NCBI GenBank assembly: GCA_021325135.1
Contig: JAJPHT010000015.1
Coordinates: 124,001 to 188,000 of the forward strand
DNA length: 64,000 bases
DNA from: Pseudomonadota bacterium
GTDB taxonomy: Archaea > Thermoplasmatota > SW-10-69-26 > JACQPN01 > JAJPHT01
Direction: 5' to 3'
How positions within the stretch are numbered: position 1 is the first letter of the stretch; every line of letters begins with the position of its first letter. The translations under genes and the position numbers were made by a program. Shown piece by piece: positions 53,492 to 62,194 of the stretch. The notes beneath the pieces were generated by a model. It was not told the DNA's origin and did no database searches. It worked only from the letters and a program-made list of their open reading frames with translations.

Positions 53492-55609
53492 CTATCCCAG
53501 CGCCTTCCAGGCGCGCGTCACCCAGCGCGGCGCCCACCAGTTCCAGCGCCCCATGAGGCGCATGGTGGCGGGGACGATGAGCATGCGGACCACGGTCGCG
53601 TCCACCGCGACGGCGATGGCGAGGCCCAGGCCGATGGCCTTGATGAGCGTCACGCGCGCGAGGGCGAAGGCGGCGAAGACGAGCACCATGATGAGCGCGG
53701 CGCTGGTGATGAGCCGGCCCGTCTTGGCGAGCCCCTGCGCCACGGCCTCGGTGTTGGAGCCCGTGCGCTCGTGCTCCTCGTGCATGCGCGAGAGGAGCAG
53801 CACCTCGTAGTCCATGCTGAGGCCGAAGACGATGCAGAACATCAGCACGGGCAGCGCGGGGTCGATGGGCGCGGGCGTGAAGTCCAGCGGCAGGCTGAGG
53901 TTGCCCATCTGGAAGATCCACACCAGCGCGCCGAAGGAGGCCGCGATGGAGAGGAGGTTCATCACGAGGGCCTTCAGCGGCAGGAGGACGCTGCCCGTCT
54001 GGAGGAGGAGCAGGGCGTAGGTGGTGACGACGATGAACGCCACCGCCGCGGGCGCCTCCTGGAGGATGAGGCCGATGGTGTCGACGTCCTGCGCCGTGGC
54101 GCCGGTGACCAGCGCGCGCCCTCCCGCGGGCGGAGGCAGCGCGCGGATTGCGCGCACGAGGTCGCGCGCCGCGTCGCTGGTGGCGGCCGCGTTGGAGCGC
54201 GCCTGGAGGACGACGACGTCGCCGCCCAGGCCCGAGGGCGCGACGCTGACCACTCGCGGGAGCTTCGCGATGGACTGGCCGAACGCGGCGACGGCGGCCT
54301 GCACGTCGGCGGCGCGCGCGTCGTGGCCGGGGAACTGCATGACAATGGTGATGCTGTTCGTCCCCTGGCCGGGGAACTGCTGGCGCAGGAGGTCGGCGCC
54401 CAGGCGTGACTCGGCGTTCTCGGGGAGCGCGGTCACGCCGCCGCCCGCGAGGTGGATCTGGAGGAAGGGCGCGCCCGCCGCGAGGACGAGGAGGAGCGTG
54501 GGCAGGAGGACCAGCACGGGCCGGCGCATGACGCCGCGGGCGAGGCGCTCCCAGAAGCCCACCGAGGAGCGCCGGCGCCACGGGAGCCGCACGGGGAGGC
54601 GGTTCACGCGCGGGCCCAGGAGCGAGAGCAGCGCGGGGAGGAACGTGAGCGCGAAGAGGACCGCCAGCGCGACGACCAGAGCGCCCGCGACGCCCATGGT
54701 CTGGAAGTAGAGGCCGCGGAAGAACGTCAGGCCCAGGAGGCCGATGGCCACCGTGAGGCCCGAGAAGGTCGTCGCGCGCCCCGCGGTCGCGACCGTGACG
54801 GCCAGCGCGTCCTCCGCGCTCCTGCCGTGGGCCAGCTCCTCGCGGAAGCGGCTCACCATGAACAGGGAGTAGTCGATGGCGACGCCCAGGCCGATGAGGG
54901 AGACGATATTGATAGCGTAGACCGAGACGTCGATGACGTGCGCGAGCAGGTCCACCAGCGCCATGCCGCCCAGGACCGCCAGGAGGCCCACGCCCACGGG
55001 GAGGAGCGCGGCGACCGCCGTGCCGAAGACGAGGAGCAGGAGCAGCAGCGAGAAGGGGAGCGAGACGCCCTCGGCGGTCTTGAGGTCGTCGTTGAGGATG
55101 CGGTTGATGTCGGCGTAGATCGCCACGCGATCGGTGGCCTTGACGTCAAGCGTGGAGGAGGAGAGCTTCGCGCGCAGCGAGGGGTAGAAATCGCGCGCGG
55201 TGGTGAGGTCGGCCTTGAGCGTCGCGACGGCGAGCACGCGGTGGCCGTCGCGGGAGACCAGGGAGGGCGCGACGGTGGCGGGCGCATCGTAGGGCGTGAC
55301 GATGCCGGCCACGCGCGCGTCGGCGCGCCACGGGGCGAGGCTCGCGTTCACCGCGGCCTGGAACGCGGGGTCGTCCCAGCGCAGCTTGGCGCTGGAGAGG
55401 ATGACGGCGACGGTGGCGTCCGCGGCGCCGGGGACCTGGCGCTCCAGGAGGCGGTCCGCCTGGCCCGACTCGGTGTTGGCCGGCGTCTGGTACGCGACGA
55501 GCTGCGCGCCCTGCGAGACGACCAGGAGGGCCAGGACGAGGAAGACGCCGGAGGCCGCGAGCACGGGGACGCGGTGGCGGTGCACGAAGCGGCCCCAGCC
55601 GGCGAACAT
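53492..55609 (-). CDS. MMPL/RND-family transporter, 705 aa
   Basis: Twelve helices in two halves, each with a large external loop, as in MMPL/HAE-type exporters: first half VPVLAASGVFLVLALLVVSQ to ALTFLPALLSLLGPRVNR, second half VLVLLPTLLLVLAAGAPFLQ to the end. The proton-relay motif GLGVAIDYSLFMVSRFREEL and its partner FGLSMDYEVLLLSRMHEEH (GxxxDY) are intact. The first carries the Asp-Tyr pair used in proton transfer. Such proteins export lipids or hydrophobic compounds in archaea and Actinobacteria. ATG 55609 is preceded by a CCTTATGC box at 26 bases. Confidence 0.92.
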   Translation of the reverse strand: MFAGWGRFVHRHRVPVLAASGVFLVLALLVVSQGAQLVAYQTPANTESGQADRLLERQVPGAADATVAVILSSAKLRWDDPAFQAAVNASLAPWRADARVAGIVTPYDAPATVAPSLVSRDGHRVLAVATLKADLTTARDFYPSLRAKLSSSTLDVKATDRVAIYADINRILNDDLKTAEGVSLPFSLLLLLLVFGTAVAALLPVGVGLLAVLGGMALVDLLAHVIDVSVYAINIVSLIGLGVAIDYSLFMVSRFREELAHGRSAEDALAVTVATAGRATTFSGLTVAIGLLGLTFFRGLYFQTMGVAGALVVALAVLFALTFLPALLSLLGPRVNRLPVRLPWRRRSSVGFWERLARGVMRRPVLVLLPTLLLVLAAGAPFLQIHLAGGGVTALPENAESRLGADLLRQQFPGQGTNSITIVMQFPGHDARAADVQAAVAAFGQSIAKLPRVVSVAPSGLGGDVVVLQARSNAAATSDAARDLVRAIRALPPPAGGRALVTGATAQDVDTIGLILQEAPAAVAFIVVTTYALLLLQTGSVLLPLKALVMNLLSIAASFGALVWIFQMGNLSLPLDFTPAPIDPALPVLMFCIVFGLSMDYEVLLLSRMHEEHERTGSNTEAVAQGLAKTGRLITSAALIMVLVFAAFALARVTLIKAIGLGLAIAVAVDATVVRMLIVPATMRLMGRWNWWAPRWVTRAWKALG

Positions 55610-55630
55610 CAGCGGGGAGCCGGGCCTCCA

Positions 55631-55638
55631 GCATAAGG
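55631..55638 (-). promoter_or_regulatory. TATA-like box, CCTTATGC
   Basis: Centred 26 bases before the ATG of the MMPL gene. Confidence 0.5.
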
Positions 55639-55671
55639 AGGCTTGCTCTTTGTCTTCGGACTCGTGCGGAC

Positions 55672-56286
55672 TCAGCGCCGGCGCGCGCCCGTGACCAGGG
55701 GCCACAGGTCGCCGCGGAAGGCGAAGCCCGCGGGCAGGCCGTCGCGGTCCTCCACGAGCACGAGGGGGTTCGCGCCCAGCTTCGCGGCGATGGCGGAGAG
55801 GTCGTCCCCGGGCCGCACGCGCACCAGGGGGTCCAGCGCCAGCGTGCCCACGGGGGCCAGGAGCGCGTTCTCCACCTCGCCCACCGCCAGCGCGTGCGCG
55901 ACCATGCTGTCCGTGACGACGCCCTCGTAGTCGTCGCCGCGGGCGTTGAGCACGGGGAGCGCGACGTGCTGGTGCGTGGCCATGATCTCGATGGCGCGCT
56001 CCAGCGGGTCCATGGGGCGAAGCTCCCGCAGCGCGACGCGGCCCGCGATGCGCTGGACGAGGAACCCGATGGGGTCCGCCGCCGTCGCGCGCAGGTTGAG
56101 GACGTGGACGTAGCGGCGGATCTTGGCGTAGGCCATCTCGCCTTTCCCCGACTCGAAGCGGGAGAGCTGCCCGGCGTCCACGCCCACCGCCCGGGCCATC
56201 TCCTTCTGGCTCATGACGGCCTGGCGCTGCCGGGCCAGCTCCTCCGGGCTGGGCAGGTCGGCGAGGGAGGTTTCCTTCCGAGGCAC
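55672..56286 (-). CDS. XRE-type HTH regulator fused to a CBS pair, 204 aa
   Basis: The N-terminal part has LPSPEELARQRQAVMSQKEM and ARAVGVDAGQLSRFESGKGE, a Cro/C1 (XRE) helix-turn-helix. The C-terminal 120 residues contain two CBS units: PLERAIEIMATHQHVALPVL with YEGVVTDSMVAHAL, and TLALDPLVRVRPGDDLSAIA with NPLVLVEDRDGLPAGFAFRG. Such XRE-CBS fusions are conserved in archaea and thought to sense adenylates. The GTG at 56286 is selected because an A/T-rich promoter lies 25-35 bases upstream and because upstream codons are unlikely to code. It is divergent from a small wHTH gene with a shared operator-like repeat. Confidence 0.88.
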   Translation of the reverse strand: MPRKETSLADLPSPEELARQRQAVMSQKEMARAVGVDAGQLSRFESGKGEMAYAKIRRYVHVLNLRATAADPIGFLVQRIAGRVALRELRPMDPLERAIEIMATHQHVALPVLNARGDDYEGVVTDSMVAHALAVGEVENALLAPVGTLALDPLVRVRPGDDLSAIAAKLGANPLVLVEDRDGLPAGFAFRGDLWPLVTGARRR

Positions 56287-56287
56287 A

Positions 56288-56330
56288 ATTGACTCATGGT
56301 CAATCTTGTTGAAGAAATTGTTGATGCCTG
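56288..56330. promoter_or_regulatory. Divergent promoter with ATTGAC inverted repeat
   Basis: ATTGAC (56288-56293) and GTCAAT (56299-56304) form a symmetric site two bases before the GTG of the XRE-CBS gene. A/T-rich bases to 56330 (TTGTTGAAGAAATTGTTG) give a TATA region for both directions: about 30 bases from each start. One regulator binding here could control both genes. Confidence 0.6.
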
Positions 56331-56349
56331 GGAGGGCGTTCGATCCCCC

Positions 56350-56601
56350 ATGACGCTCCCCCCGTCTGCCCTGAGGGTCCTGGAAGTCCTGGAGACCCGC
56401 GGCCCCCTCACGCACAAGCAGCTCGTCGCCGCCACCCCCATCCCCGCGCGCACCGTCCGGTTCGCGCTCACCCGCCTCAAGGAGGCCGGCAAGGTGGAGG
56501 AGCGCCCCAGCTTCCGCGACTCCCGCCAATCGTACTACCGCGTGCCGGCCGCCGCCCCGGCCGCGCCCACCCTCGCGGCAGGAGGCGCCATCGCGGCCTG
56601 A
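56350..56601 (+). CDS. Small winged-helix DNA-binding protein, 83 aa
   Basis: The order LPPSALRVLEVLETRGPLTH, KQLVAATPIPARTVRFALTR and LKEAGKVEERPSFRDSRQSY is a minimal winged helix (MarR-like) with a wing ending YYRVPAA. The Ala-rich tail is flexible. ATG 56350 is preferred over an in-frame ATG at 56296, which would lie inside the promoter. Short one-domain proteins like this are frequent in Thermoplasmatota and Halobacteria. It is probably controlled together with the XRE-CBS gene. Confidence 0.8.
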   Translation: MTLPPSALRVLEVLETRGPLTHKQLVAATPIPARTVRFALTRLKEAGKVEERPSFRDSRQSYYRVPAAAPAAPTLAAGGAIAA

Positions 56602-56729
56602 TCCGTCTTCGTCTCAAGCCTCTTTTCGCCGACGCGGAGCCTTGTGACCTCCCCGCGCCGGCTTTTGCGCACCCTTCTGCCCCCAGCGAGCGCGCTGGCG
56701 CTTGCCGCCTCCCGTTGCCACGGCCAACG

Positions 56730-56739
56730 GTGATATCTT
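56730..56739 (+). promoter_or_regulatory. TATA-like element, GTGATATCTT
   Basis: Centred 33 bases before the ATG of the rhodanese gene. The same GTGATATC word occurs before other genes (9903, 63410). Confidence 0.45.
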
Positions 56740-56767
56740 CCTCGCGGGCCTCACGGGGTCGACGACC

Positions 56768-57604
<837 letters not shown>

Positions 57605-57671
57605 ACGGGCGGGAAGGGCGCTTTCCGGAAAAGCCGCGCCGTCTTGCGAGCGGGCGCCCTTCTCGCCGAGC

Positions 57672-57932
57672 ATGGCCCAGGCCACATCCCCCAAGCATGC
57701 GAGCAACACCCACGAGCACCGCACGGCCAAGATCATCGAGCTGGTCGGAAGCTCGCGGATCGGCTTCGAGGACGCCATCCGGAACGCCCTGGAGGACGCC
57801 CGCGAGAGCGTCCACGGCATCGGCGGCGCGCACGTGACCAACTACAGCGTCAAGTGCGAGGACGGGCACGTCATCGAGTGGAAGGTCGACCTCAAGATCG
57901 CCTTCGGGATCGACCGGACGAGCCCGCCGTGA
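57672..57932 (+). CDS. Dodecin-like flavin-binding protein, 86 aa
   Basis: A dodecin: KIIELVGSSRIGFEDAIRNA, LEDARESVHGIGGAHVTNYS and VKCEDGHVIEWKVDLKIAFG give the three-stranded sheet around one helix, forming hollow dodecamers that store FAD/FMN or related flavins. The tryptophan that sandwiches the flavin in archaeal dodecins is present in IEWKVDLK. The N-terminal 18 residues (His/Ser-rich) are longer than in halobacterial dodecin. ATG 57672 is used. A repeat of family B follows. Confidence 0.9.
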   Translation: MAQATSPKHASNTHEHRTAKIIELVGSSRIGFEDAIRNALEDARESVHGIGGAHVTNYSVKCEDGHVIEWKVDLKIAFGIDRTSPP

Positions 57933-57989
57933 ACAAGGGAGCGTCGTGGGGTTTCCTCATCGTCATCGTCCGGCGGCGCCGCTACCCGC

Positions 57990-58081
57990 GGGGGGTTCGG
58001 GGGGCGCAGCCCCCTGACGTTTCGATCGTCTGCTGGAACGGTTCCTTCACGTCAGGGGGGCGAGCCCCCCTGAAACCCCCC
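57990..58081. repeat. Cloverleaf repeat family B, copy 3
   Basis: Outer arms GGGGGGTTC (57990-57998) and GAAACCCCCC (58072-58081), hairpin 1 (GGGGGC, GCA, GCCCCC), a perfect six-pair central arm TGACGT (58015-58020) with ACGTCA (58049-58054), and hairpin 2 (GGGGGG, CGAG, CCCCCC). Further out, GTCCGGC (57969-57975) and GCCGGAC (58104-58110) are also inverted repeats, so the total element could be about 142 bp. It lies between the dodecin and TyrRS genes. Confidence 0.85.
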
Positions 58082-58168
58082 ATTTTGGCCGCGCTGCGGC
58101 GCGGCCGGACAACGACCCCCGCTTTGGGCCGCAGCCCTTTTGCCGCCCCGCCCGGATGGCCCGCCCCG

Positions 58169-59278
58169 ATGAACGTGGAGGACCGCCTGGCCCTCGTCCG
58201 CGAGGTGGGCGAGGAGATCGTCACCGAGGACGAGCTTCGCGCCCTGCTGGAGGCGAAGCCGCACCCCGTGGCCTACGACGGCTTCGAGCCCAGCGGCACG
58301 ATCCACGTCGCGCAGGGCATCCTGCGGGCCATCAACGTCAACAAGATGACGCTGGCCGGCGTCCGGTTCAAGATGTTCGTCGCGGACTGGCACGCGTGGG
58401 CCAACAACAAGATGGGCGGCGACCTGGAGAAGATCCAGGCCACGGGCCGCTACATCGTGGAGATCTGGAAGGCCACCGGCATGGACCTGGACCACGTCCA
58501 GTTCGTGTGGGCCAGCGAGTTCGTGACCGACGAGGCGTACTGGAAGAAGGTCATGAACATCGCGCGGGACTCGTCGCTGGACCGCATCCTGCGCACGACG
58601 CAGATCATGGGCCGCAGCGACAAGGACAAGCTCAGCGCCGCGCAGATCCTGTACCCGTGCATGCAGGCCGCGGACATCTTCCACCTGGGCGCTGACATCA
58701 CCCAGCTTGGCATGGACCAGAGGAAGGTCAACATGCTGGCGCGCGAGGTGGGGCCCAAGCTCGGCTACTACAAGCCCATCGTCGTGAGCCACCACATGAT
58801 GATGGGGCTCCAGGCGCCCCCCTCGGCCGAGATGGACCCCGTGGAGCGCGCCACCGCGATGAAGATGAGCAAGTCCAACCCCGACAGCGCCATCTTCATG
58901 TCCGACTCCGCGGAGCAGGTCACGAAGAAGCTCAACAAGGCCTTCTGCCCCGAGAAGGTCGTCGAGGAGAACCCCGTCCTCGAATACTTCCGCTATCTCA
59001 TCTTCCAGCGCCACTGGGCGAACCACCGCACTGGGCGCCCCGGCGAGAGCCCCGTCACCATCGAGCGCCCCGAGAAGTTCGGCGGCAACGTCACCTACGA
59101 GACGTATGCGGCGCTCGCGGCGGACTACGCCGAGGGCAAGGTCCACCCGGCGGACCTCAAGAAGACCGCCGCGCGCTACCTCAACGAGATCCTCCAGCCC
59201 GTCAGGGACCACTTCGAGAAGGACGAGAAGGCCAAGGCCCTGAAGGCGCAGGTCGAGTCGTTCAAGGTGACGCGATAG
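58169..59278 (+). CDS. tyrS: Tyrosyl-tRNA synthetase, archaeal type
   Basis: A class I synthetase of 369 aa with the archaeal/eukaryotic-type TyrRS sequence: YDGFEPSGTIHVAQGILRAI, in which HVAQ is the HIGH-like motif, the binding residues LSAAQILYPCMQAADIFHLG, and KMSKS (from Lys232) in AMKMSKSNPDSAIFM. The C-terminal anticodon-binding part follows (ETYAALAADYAEGKVHPADL). It attaches tyrosine to tRNA-Tyr. ATG 58169 is correct for the family; an ATG 13 bases earlier is out of frame. Directly behind repeat B copy 3. Confidence 0.96.
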   Translation: MNVEDRLALVREVGEEIVTEDELRALLEAKPHPVAYDGFEPSGTIHVAQGILRAINVNKMTLAGVRFKMFVADWHAWANNKMGGDLEKIQATGRYIVEIWKATGMDLDHVQFVWASEFVTDEAYWKKVMNIARDSSLDRILRTTQIMGRSDKDKLSAAQILYPCMQAADIFHLGADITQLGMDQRKVNMLAREVGPKLGYYKPIVVSHHMMMGLQAPPSAEMDPVERATAMKMSKSNPDSAIFMSDSAEQVTKKLNKAFCPEKVVEENPVLEYFRYLIFQRHWANHRTGRPGESPVTIERPEKFGGNVTYETYAALAADYAEGKVHPADLKKTAARYLNEILQPVRDHFEKDEKAKALKAQVESFKVTR

Positions 59279-59380
59279 CTTCGCGTGCGGAGCGCGAGGG
59301 GCGCATTGCGCCGCGGGCAGAACGGTTCCGTGCGAAAGCTCGGTTCTGAGGCCAAGGATTTGCAGCTGCGCGCGAGGGGA

Positions 59381-60004
59381 CTACGGGGTCGCCGATGCCG
59401 GTCGCCATTCGACAGGGCGCGACACCGTCCAAGTCAATTCCGCTGAAGGGGTGGAATCCTCGAATCGTGCCGAAACGACATACACGCCCGGCGGGATCGT
59501 GCGGCTCACCGGGACGCAGGTTGAGCCGGTCGCCGTCGCGTTCGGCGGCGTCGAGGTGCACGCGTAATCCTGGACTGTGCCGTTCCACGTGATGTTGAAC
59601 GTGCGCAGTTCCCCCGGAGGAAGCTGGTCGGCGTCGAACGTGGGACATCCTCCGTGCATGATCGACCAGGCTGAGCTGTTCTCGAAAGCCGCGTCTGGAC
59701 TGCGTTCGGAGACGTACTCGAATCCGCCCAGGCCAACGCGAAGGTCTGGCCCGCCTCCGCATCGCCCACCCGGCGTCAGGTTGAGGGGCTGGCTGCCACA
59801 GTTGAGCAGAGAGATGGAGAAGAGGACCCTGGCGCCGATCTGCCCTTGTGACGTCGATGGGGTGAGCCCAATTTGCGCGCACGACCCAGGAACGCGCGCC
59901 TGGCCCGCGGGATCTCCAGGCTGCGCGGATGGGGCCCGTCCAGTTCCGGAGCAGCCAGCGAGAATGGCTGCGACGATGACGACGATGACCACAAGAATGC
60001 GCAT
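59381..60004 (-). CDS. Lipoprotein with disulfide-rich beta domain, 207 aa
   Basis: The signal peptide ends in lipobox LAGC (Cys18). The mature protein has eight cysteines (GSCAQI, LNCGSQ, GRCGGG, GGCPTF, YACTST, STCVPV plus the lipobox and one close to it) and a beta-sandwich pattern, VLFSISLLNCGSQPLNLTPG and ELRTFNITWNGTVQDYACTS, resembling a DUF-type 'intracellular proteinase inhibitor' (BsuPI-like) domain. The end LTWTVSRPVEWRPAS is distinct. It is divergent from a secreted protein gene, in a region of lower GC. Codon third bases include more A/T than in housekeeping genes. Confidence 0.72.
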   Translation of the reverse strand: MRILVVIVVIVAAILAGCSGTGRAPSAQPGDPAGQARVPGSCAQIGLTPSTSQGQIGARVLFSISLLNCGSQPLNLTPGGRCGGGPDLRVGLGGFEYVSERSPDAAFENSSAWSIMHGGCPTFDADQLPPGELRTFNITWNGTVQDYACTSTPPNATATGSTCVPVSRTIPPGVYVVSARFEDSTPSAELTWTVSRPVEWRPASATP

Positions 60005-60153
60005 GTCTATCCTCGTGATGAGGTGGGGCCATTTTCCTCTTTCGGTGCGAGACGTGAGGCGGAACCGGGCAGCGGTCGCTCGGGTGGAGAATTATTTCGC
60101 GAAGCACCGCGTCGAAACGGTGCGCAAGCAAGATTGTTACTCGGTCACGAAGC

Positions 60154-60160
60154 GTTTATC
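60154..60160 (+). promoter_or_regulatory. TATA-like box, GTTTATC
   Basis: Centred 32 bases before ATG 60189 in the A/T-richer gap between the divergent secreted-protein genes. The gap (60005-60188) also contains GAATTATTTCGC (60092-60103), which may be the box for the leftward gene. Confidence 0.5.
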
Positions 60161-60188
60161 CTCGCTCGGGCCAGTCGCTGCGCTTCGG

Positions 60189-61193
60189 ATGAACGTCAAA
60201 ATCGTGGTTCTCTGCGCCATAGCGCTCGCCGGGGCCCCTCTCTTCGCGCTCTCAGCGCCAGCCACAGCGTACCAACTTCCCGCCGTGAGCGATGGGCATA
60301 CGCCCGTGCCCATGCCGGATGGATCGGGACGCTTCGTGGTCCCTCCCCCGGGAACTCCCTTGCCGCTCGTGATGGCGGAGATGGTCCCCGCCAAAACGCA
60401 GCCGCATGGCATGTACGTGCCCGGCTCGAAGCCGGTGGACGCCAACATCCACTTCGTCGATCCCGAATGGGTCACCAACCCACAGGGGAGCGGCGCGCTG
60501 ACCTTGACGTGCCAGAGTTTCCACGCAGGCTGGGACCAGAACGGCGCGACCACCCAGCGCGGCACGAGCATCTTCATCAAGATCGCGGGCCTGCCCTTCA
60601 CGTTCACCTCGGACAATTGCAGCGGTGGCGACGTCTCGGCTTGGGAGGGCACGCCCCTATCTTGCTCGGGGTCCTGCTCCGCCTACATCCAGGCGGGATG
60701 GGAAGTCGATCCCGGCACGAGCACGGTTGCCCACTTCATGTGCGAGTCCCGCGCCGGCGGCGGGATCGACCACAAGATCGACACCACCAATCACGCGAAC
60801 AACGAGCGCGTGAACTTCTGGACCACCTACACGACGCCTTCCGGCAAGCCCACGGGGTGGTACGCCTTCGCGTCCAACGCTCTCCTGACCTGCTCGGGTC
60901 TTGGTGGGGTCACGAGCTCCTCGTATTCCGGGCTGTTCGAAACGGAGGAGAACTACGCGACCGCGTCCACCTCCACGGACGGGCCCTTCAACTACCAGAG
61001 CTTCACCTACGGTTGCGGCAGCCTCGACTGGTGCAGCGTCGCCCAGATCATTGCGAAGTATCAGCCGAGCCAAACCGAGGCGTGCGCAGGGAACACGAAG
61101 GCAGGGACGCCCACCAACACCGTCGGTGGAGACGTCACCATCGGCTCGGGCCAGACTTGCACGGTGGCGGGCACCACGTTCAACATTCCGTAG
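60189..61193 (+). CDS. Secreted cysteine-rich protein, 334 aa
   Basis: A signal peptide (MNVKIVVLCAIALAGAPLFA, cut near ATA) is followed by a 300-residue mature chain with about ten cysteines, arranged as LTCQSF, DNCSGG, LSCSGSCSAY, FMCESR, LTCSGL, YGCGSLDWCS and EACAGN, TCTVAG. The Ser/Thr/Gly-rich sequence has beta character. No enzyme motif recognised. Together with the divergent lipoprotein it forms a small low-GC block, similar in style to 16966-19760, where secreted proteins of no known family also lie in lower-GC DNA. Confidence 0.72.
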   Translation: MNVKIVVLCAIALAGAPLFALSAPATAYQLPAVSDGHTPVPMPDGSGRFVVPPPGTPLPLVMAEMVPAKTQPHGMYVPGSKPVDANIHFVDPEWVTNPQGSGALTLTCQSFHAGWDQNGATTQRGTSIFIKIAGLPFTFTSDNCSGGDVSAWEGTPLSCSGSCSAYIQAGWEVDPGTSTVAHFMCESRAGGGIDHKIDTTNHANNERVNFWTTYTTPSGKPTGWYAFASNALLTCSGLGGVTSSSYSGLFETEENYATASTSTDGPFNYQSFTYGCGSLDWCSVAQIIAKYQPSQTEACAGNTKAGTPTNTVGGDVTIGSGQTCTVAGTTFNIP

Positions 61194-61243
61194 GGCCAGC
61201 GTCAGCCGCGCCTGGTCCTGCCTCCGCCCCCGGTTGCCGAAAC

Positions 61244-61252
61244 GGTTAATCC
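61244..61252 (+). promoter_or_regulatory. TATA-like box, GGTTAATCC
   Basis: Centred 27 bases before the GTG start of the response regulator gene, consistent with a leaderless mRNA. Confidence 0.55.
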
Positions 61253-61273
61253 CGGCTGCGCGAATCGTTCGAC

Positions 61274-61705
61274 GTGCCCTCCTTCCTGCTGGTGGACGAC
61301 AGCCCCACGGTCCTCCTGACGCTGCGGCACGCCATCGTCCAGGCGCGGGGCGACGTGCGCATCCACGAGGCGACGGACGCGAGCCGCGCGCTGAAGCTCT
61401 TCGACGACGCGCGGCCCGACGTCGTGATGATGGACATGGTCATGCCCGAGGACCAGGAGGAGCCCAAGGAGGAGGACGACGAGCCCGAGAGCGCGGGGCT
61501 CAAGCTCGTCCAGGAGATGCTGGCGCGCCGGCCCGGGACGACGATCCTCCTCGTGACGGGGCTTCCGCCCAGCCACCCCGACGTGACGGCGGCGGTGAGC
61601 CTGGGCGTCGCGGGCGTCATGCGCAAGCCGGTGCGGCCCGACGACGTGAAGGCGGCGCTGGCGTCGCTCTTCCCCGACGCGGACTCGCTCTCCTACTTCG
61701 GCTGA
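61274..61705 (+). CDS. Stand-alone response-regulator receiver domain with acidic insertion, 143 aa
   Basis: The receiver fold: acidic pair LLVDDSPTVL, phosphorylation site in DVVMMDMVMP (the Asp before MVMP), the Thr in ILLVTGLPPS and the Lys in VMRKPVRPDD. Between the MVMP and the usual G-(L/I)-xL there is an extra acidic run EDQEEPKEEDDEPESAG, about 13 residues longer than in standard receivers, where MP is followed at once by (E/N)-x-(D/S)-G. No output domain is fused. It is convergent with, and overlaps by 13 bases, an Hpt gene, so both are likely members of one phosphorelay. GTG start and TATA spacing agree. Confidence 0.88.
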   Translation: MPSFLLVDDSPTVLLTLRHAIVQARGDVRIHEATDASRALKLFDDARPDVVMMDMVMPEDQEEPKEEDDEPESAGLKLVQEMLARRPGTTILLVTGLPPSHPDVTAAVSLGVAGVMRKPVRPDDVKAALASLFPDADSLSYFG

Positions 61706-62031
61706 TCGCGCAGCCAGGCGAGGCCGCTCTCGCGCTGCTTCTGCGCCCGCGCGAGCCGGTCGCGCCACGCGTCGGGCGGCGTCGCGTCGGGCATATGCTC
61801 CACCTCGCGCATGGTGGCGGAGAGGCCGGCGAGCCCGAAGAGGGCGGCGCTGGACTTCAGCGAGTGCGCGGCGCGGCGGGCCCGCTCCCACGAGCGCGTC
61901 TCGATGCCGAGGCGAAGCTCCTCCAGGTGCTTGCCCGACTCCGCCTCGAAGATCGCGCGGATCGGCTCGTAGTCCTCGCCCATCTGCTCGCGCAGCGTCG
62001 CCAGCACGGAGGGTTCCAGCTCGGGCTCCAC
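61693..62031 (-). CDS. Hpt phosphotransfer protein, 112 aa
   Basis: A single histidine-phosphotransfer domain: SVLATLREQMGEDYEPIRAI at the start, SWERARRAAHSLKSSAALFG with the phosphorylated histidine in AHSLKSSA, then LSATMREVEHMPDATPPD. The helical bundle is complete. GTG 62031 (VEPELEP) is chosen as start because it gives the proper length; a few more upstream codons are Pro-rich without sign of translation. The A/T-containing GAAAAGCCCAAAC on the minus strand is at the right distance. Hpt proteins pass phosphate between a hybrid kinase and receivers; in archaea they are uncommon outside chemotaxis-like relays. Confidence 0.82.
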   Translation of the reverse strand: MEPELEPSVLATLREQMGEDYEPIRAIFEAESGKHLEELRLGIETRSWERARRAAHSLKSSAALFGLAGLSATMREVEHMPDATPPDAWRDRLARAQKQRESGLAWLRDQPK

Positions 62032-62094
62032 GGCCGCCGGAGGCGGTAACGGGGTTTGGGCTTTTCCGAGGGAGGGGCGTTCCCTCCTTGTCGG

Positions 62095-62194
62095 ATGAAG
62101 ACGGAAATCAGGGCCATCGGCTTCCGCCGGCCTTCGGGCCGTCGGGCCGATGGTCCTGGGAGAGCGCATGAAAAGCGAGATCAGGACCATCGGC
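62095..62194 (+). repeat. Leader of the DUF99 gene with duplicated gene start and inverted copy
   Basis: Bases 62095-62124 (M K T E I R A I G F in frame) duplicate the first ten codons of the DUF99 gene (M K S E I R T I G F, 62168-62197) 73 bases upstream and out of frame. A third copy of the core, inverted, lies at 62146-62157 (GCCGATGGTCCT). It can pair with AGGGCCATCGGC (62110-62121, one G-U) or with AGGACCATCGGC (62183-62194). A tetraloop hairpin CGGCC-TTCG-GGCCG (62128-62141) is between the first pair. Confidence 0.6.

Noticed and set aside
56296..56349. ATG 56296 as start of the small winged-helix protein
   Set aside because: The first 18 codons would be the A/T-rich promoter and operator region; the winged-helix domain starts at 56350.
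56614..56721. A very basic 35-residue minus-strand frame between the wHTH and rhodanese genes
   Set aside because: It has GTG start without promoter or ribosome site and low-complexity Arg/Lys/Gly content; probably chance in GC-rich DNA.
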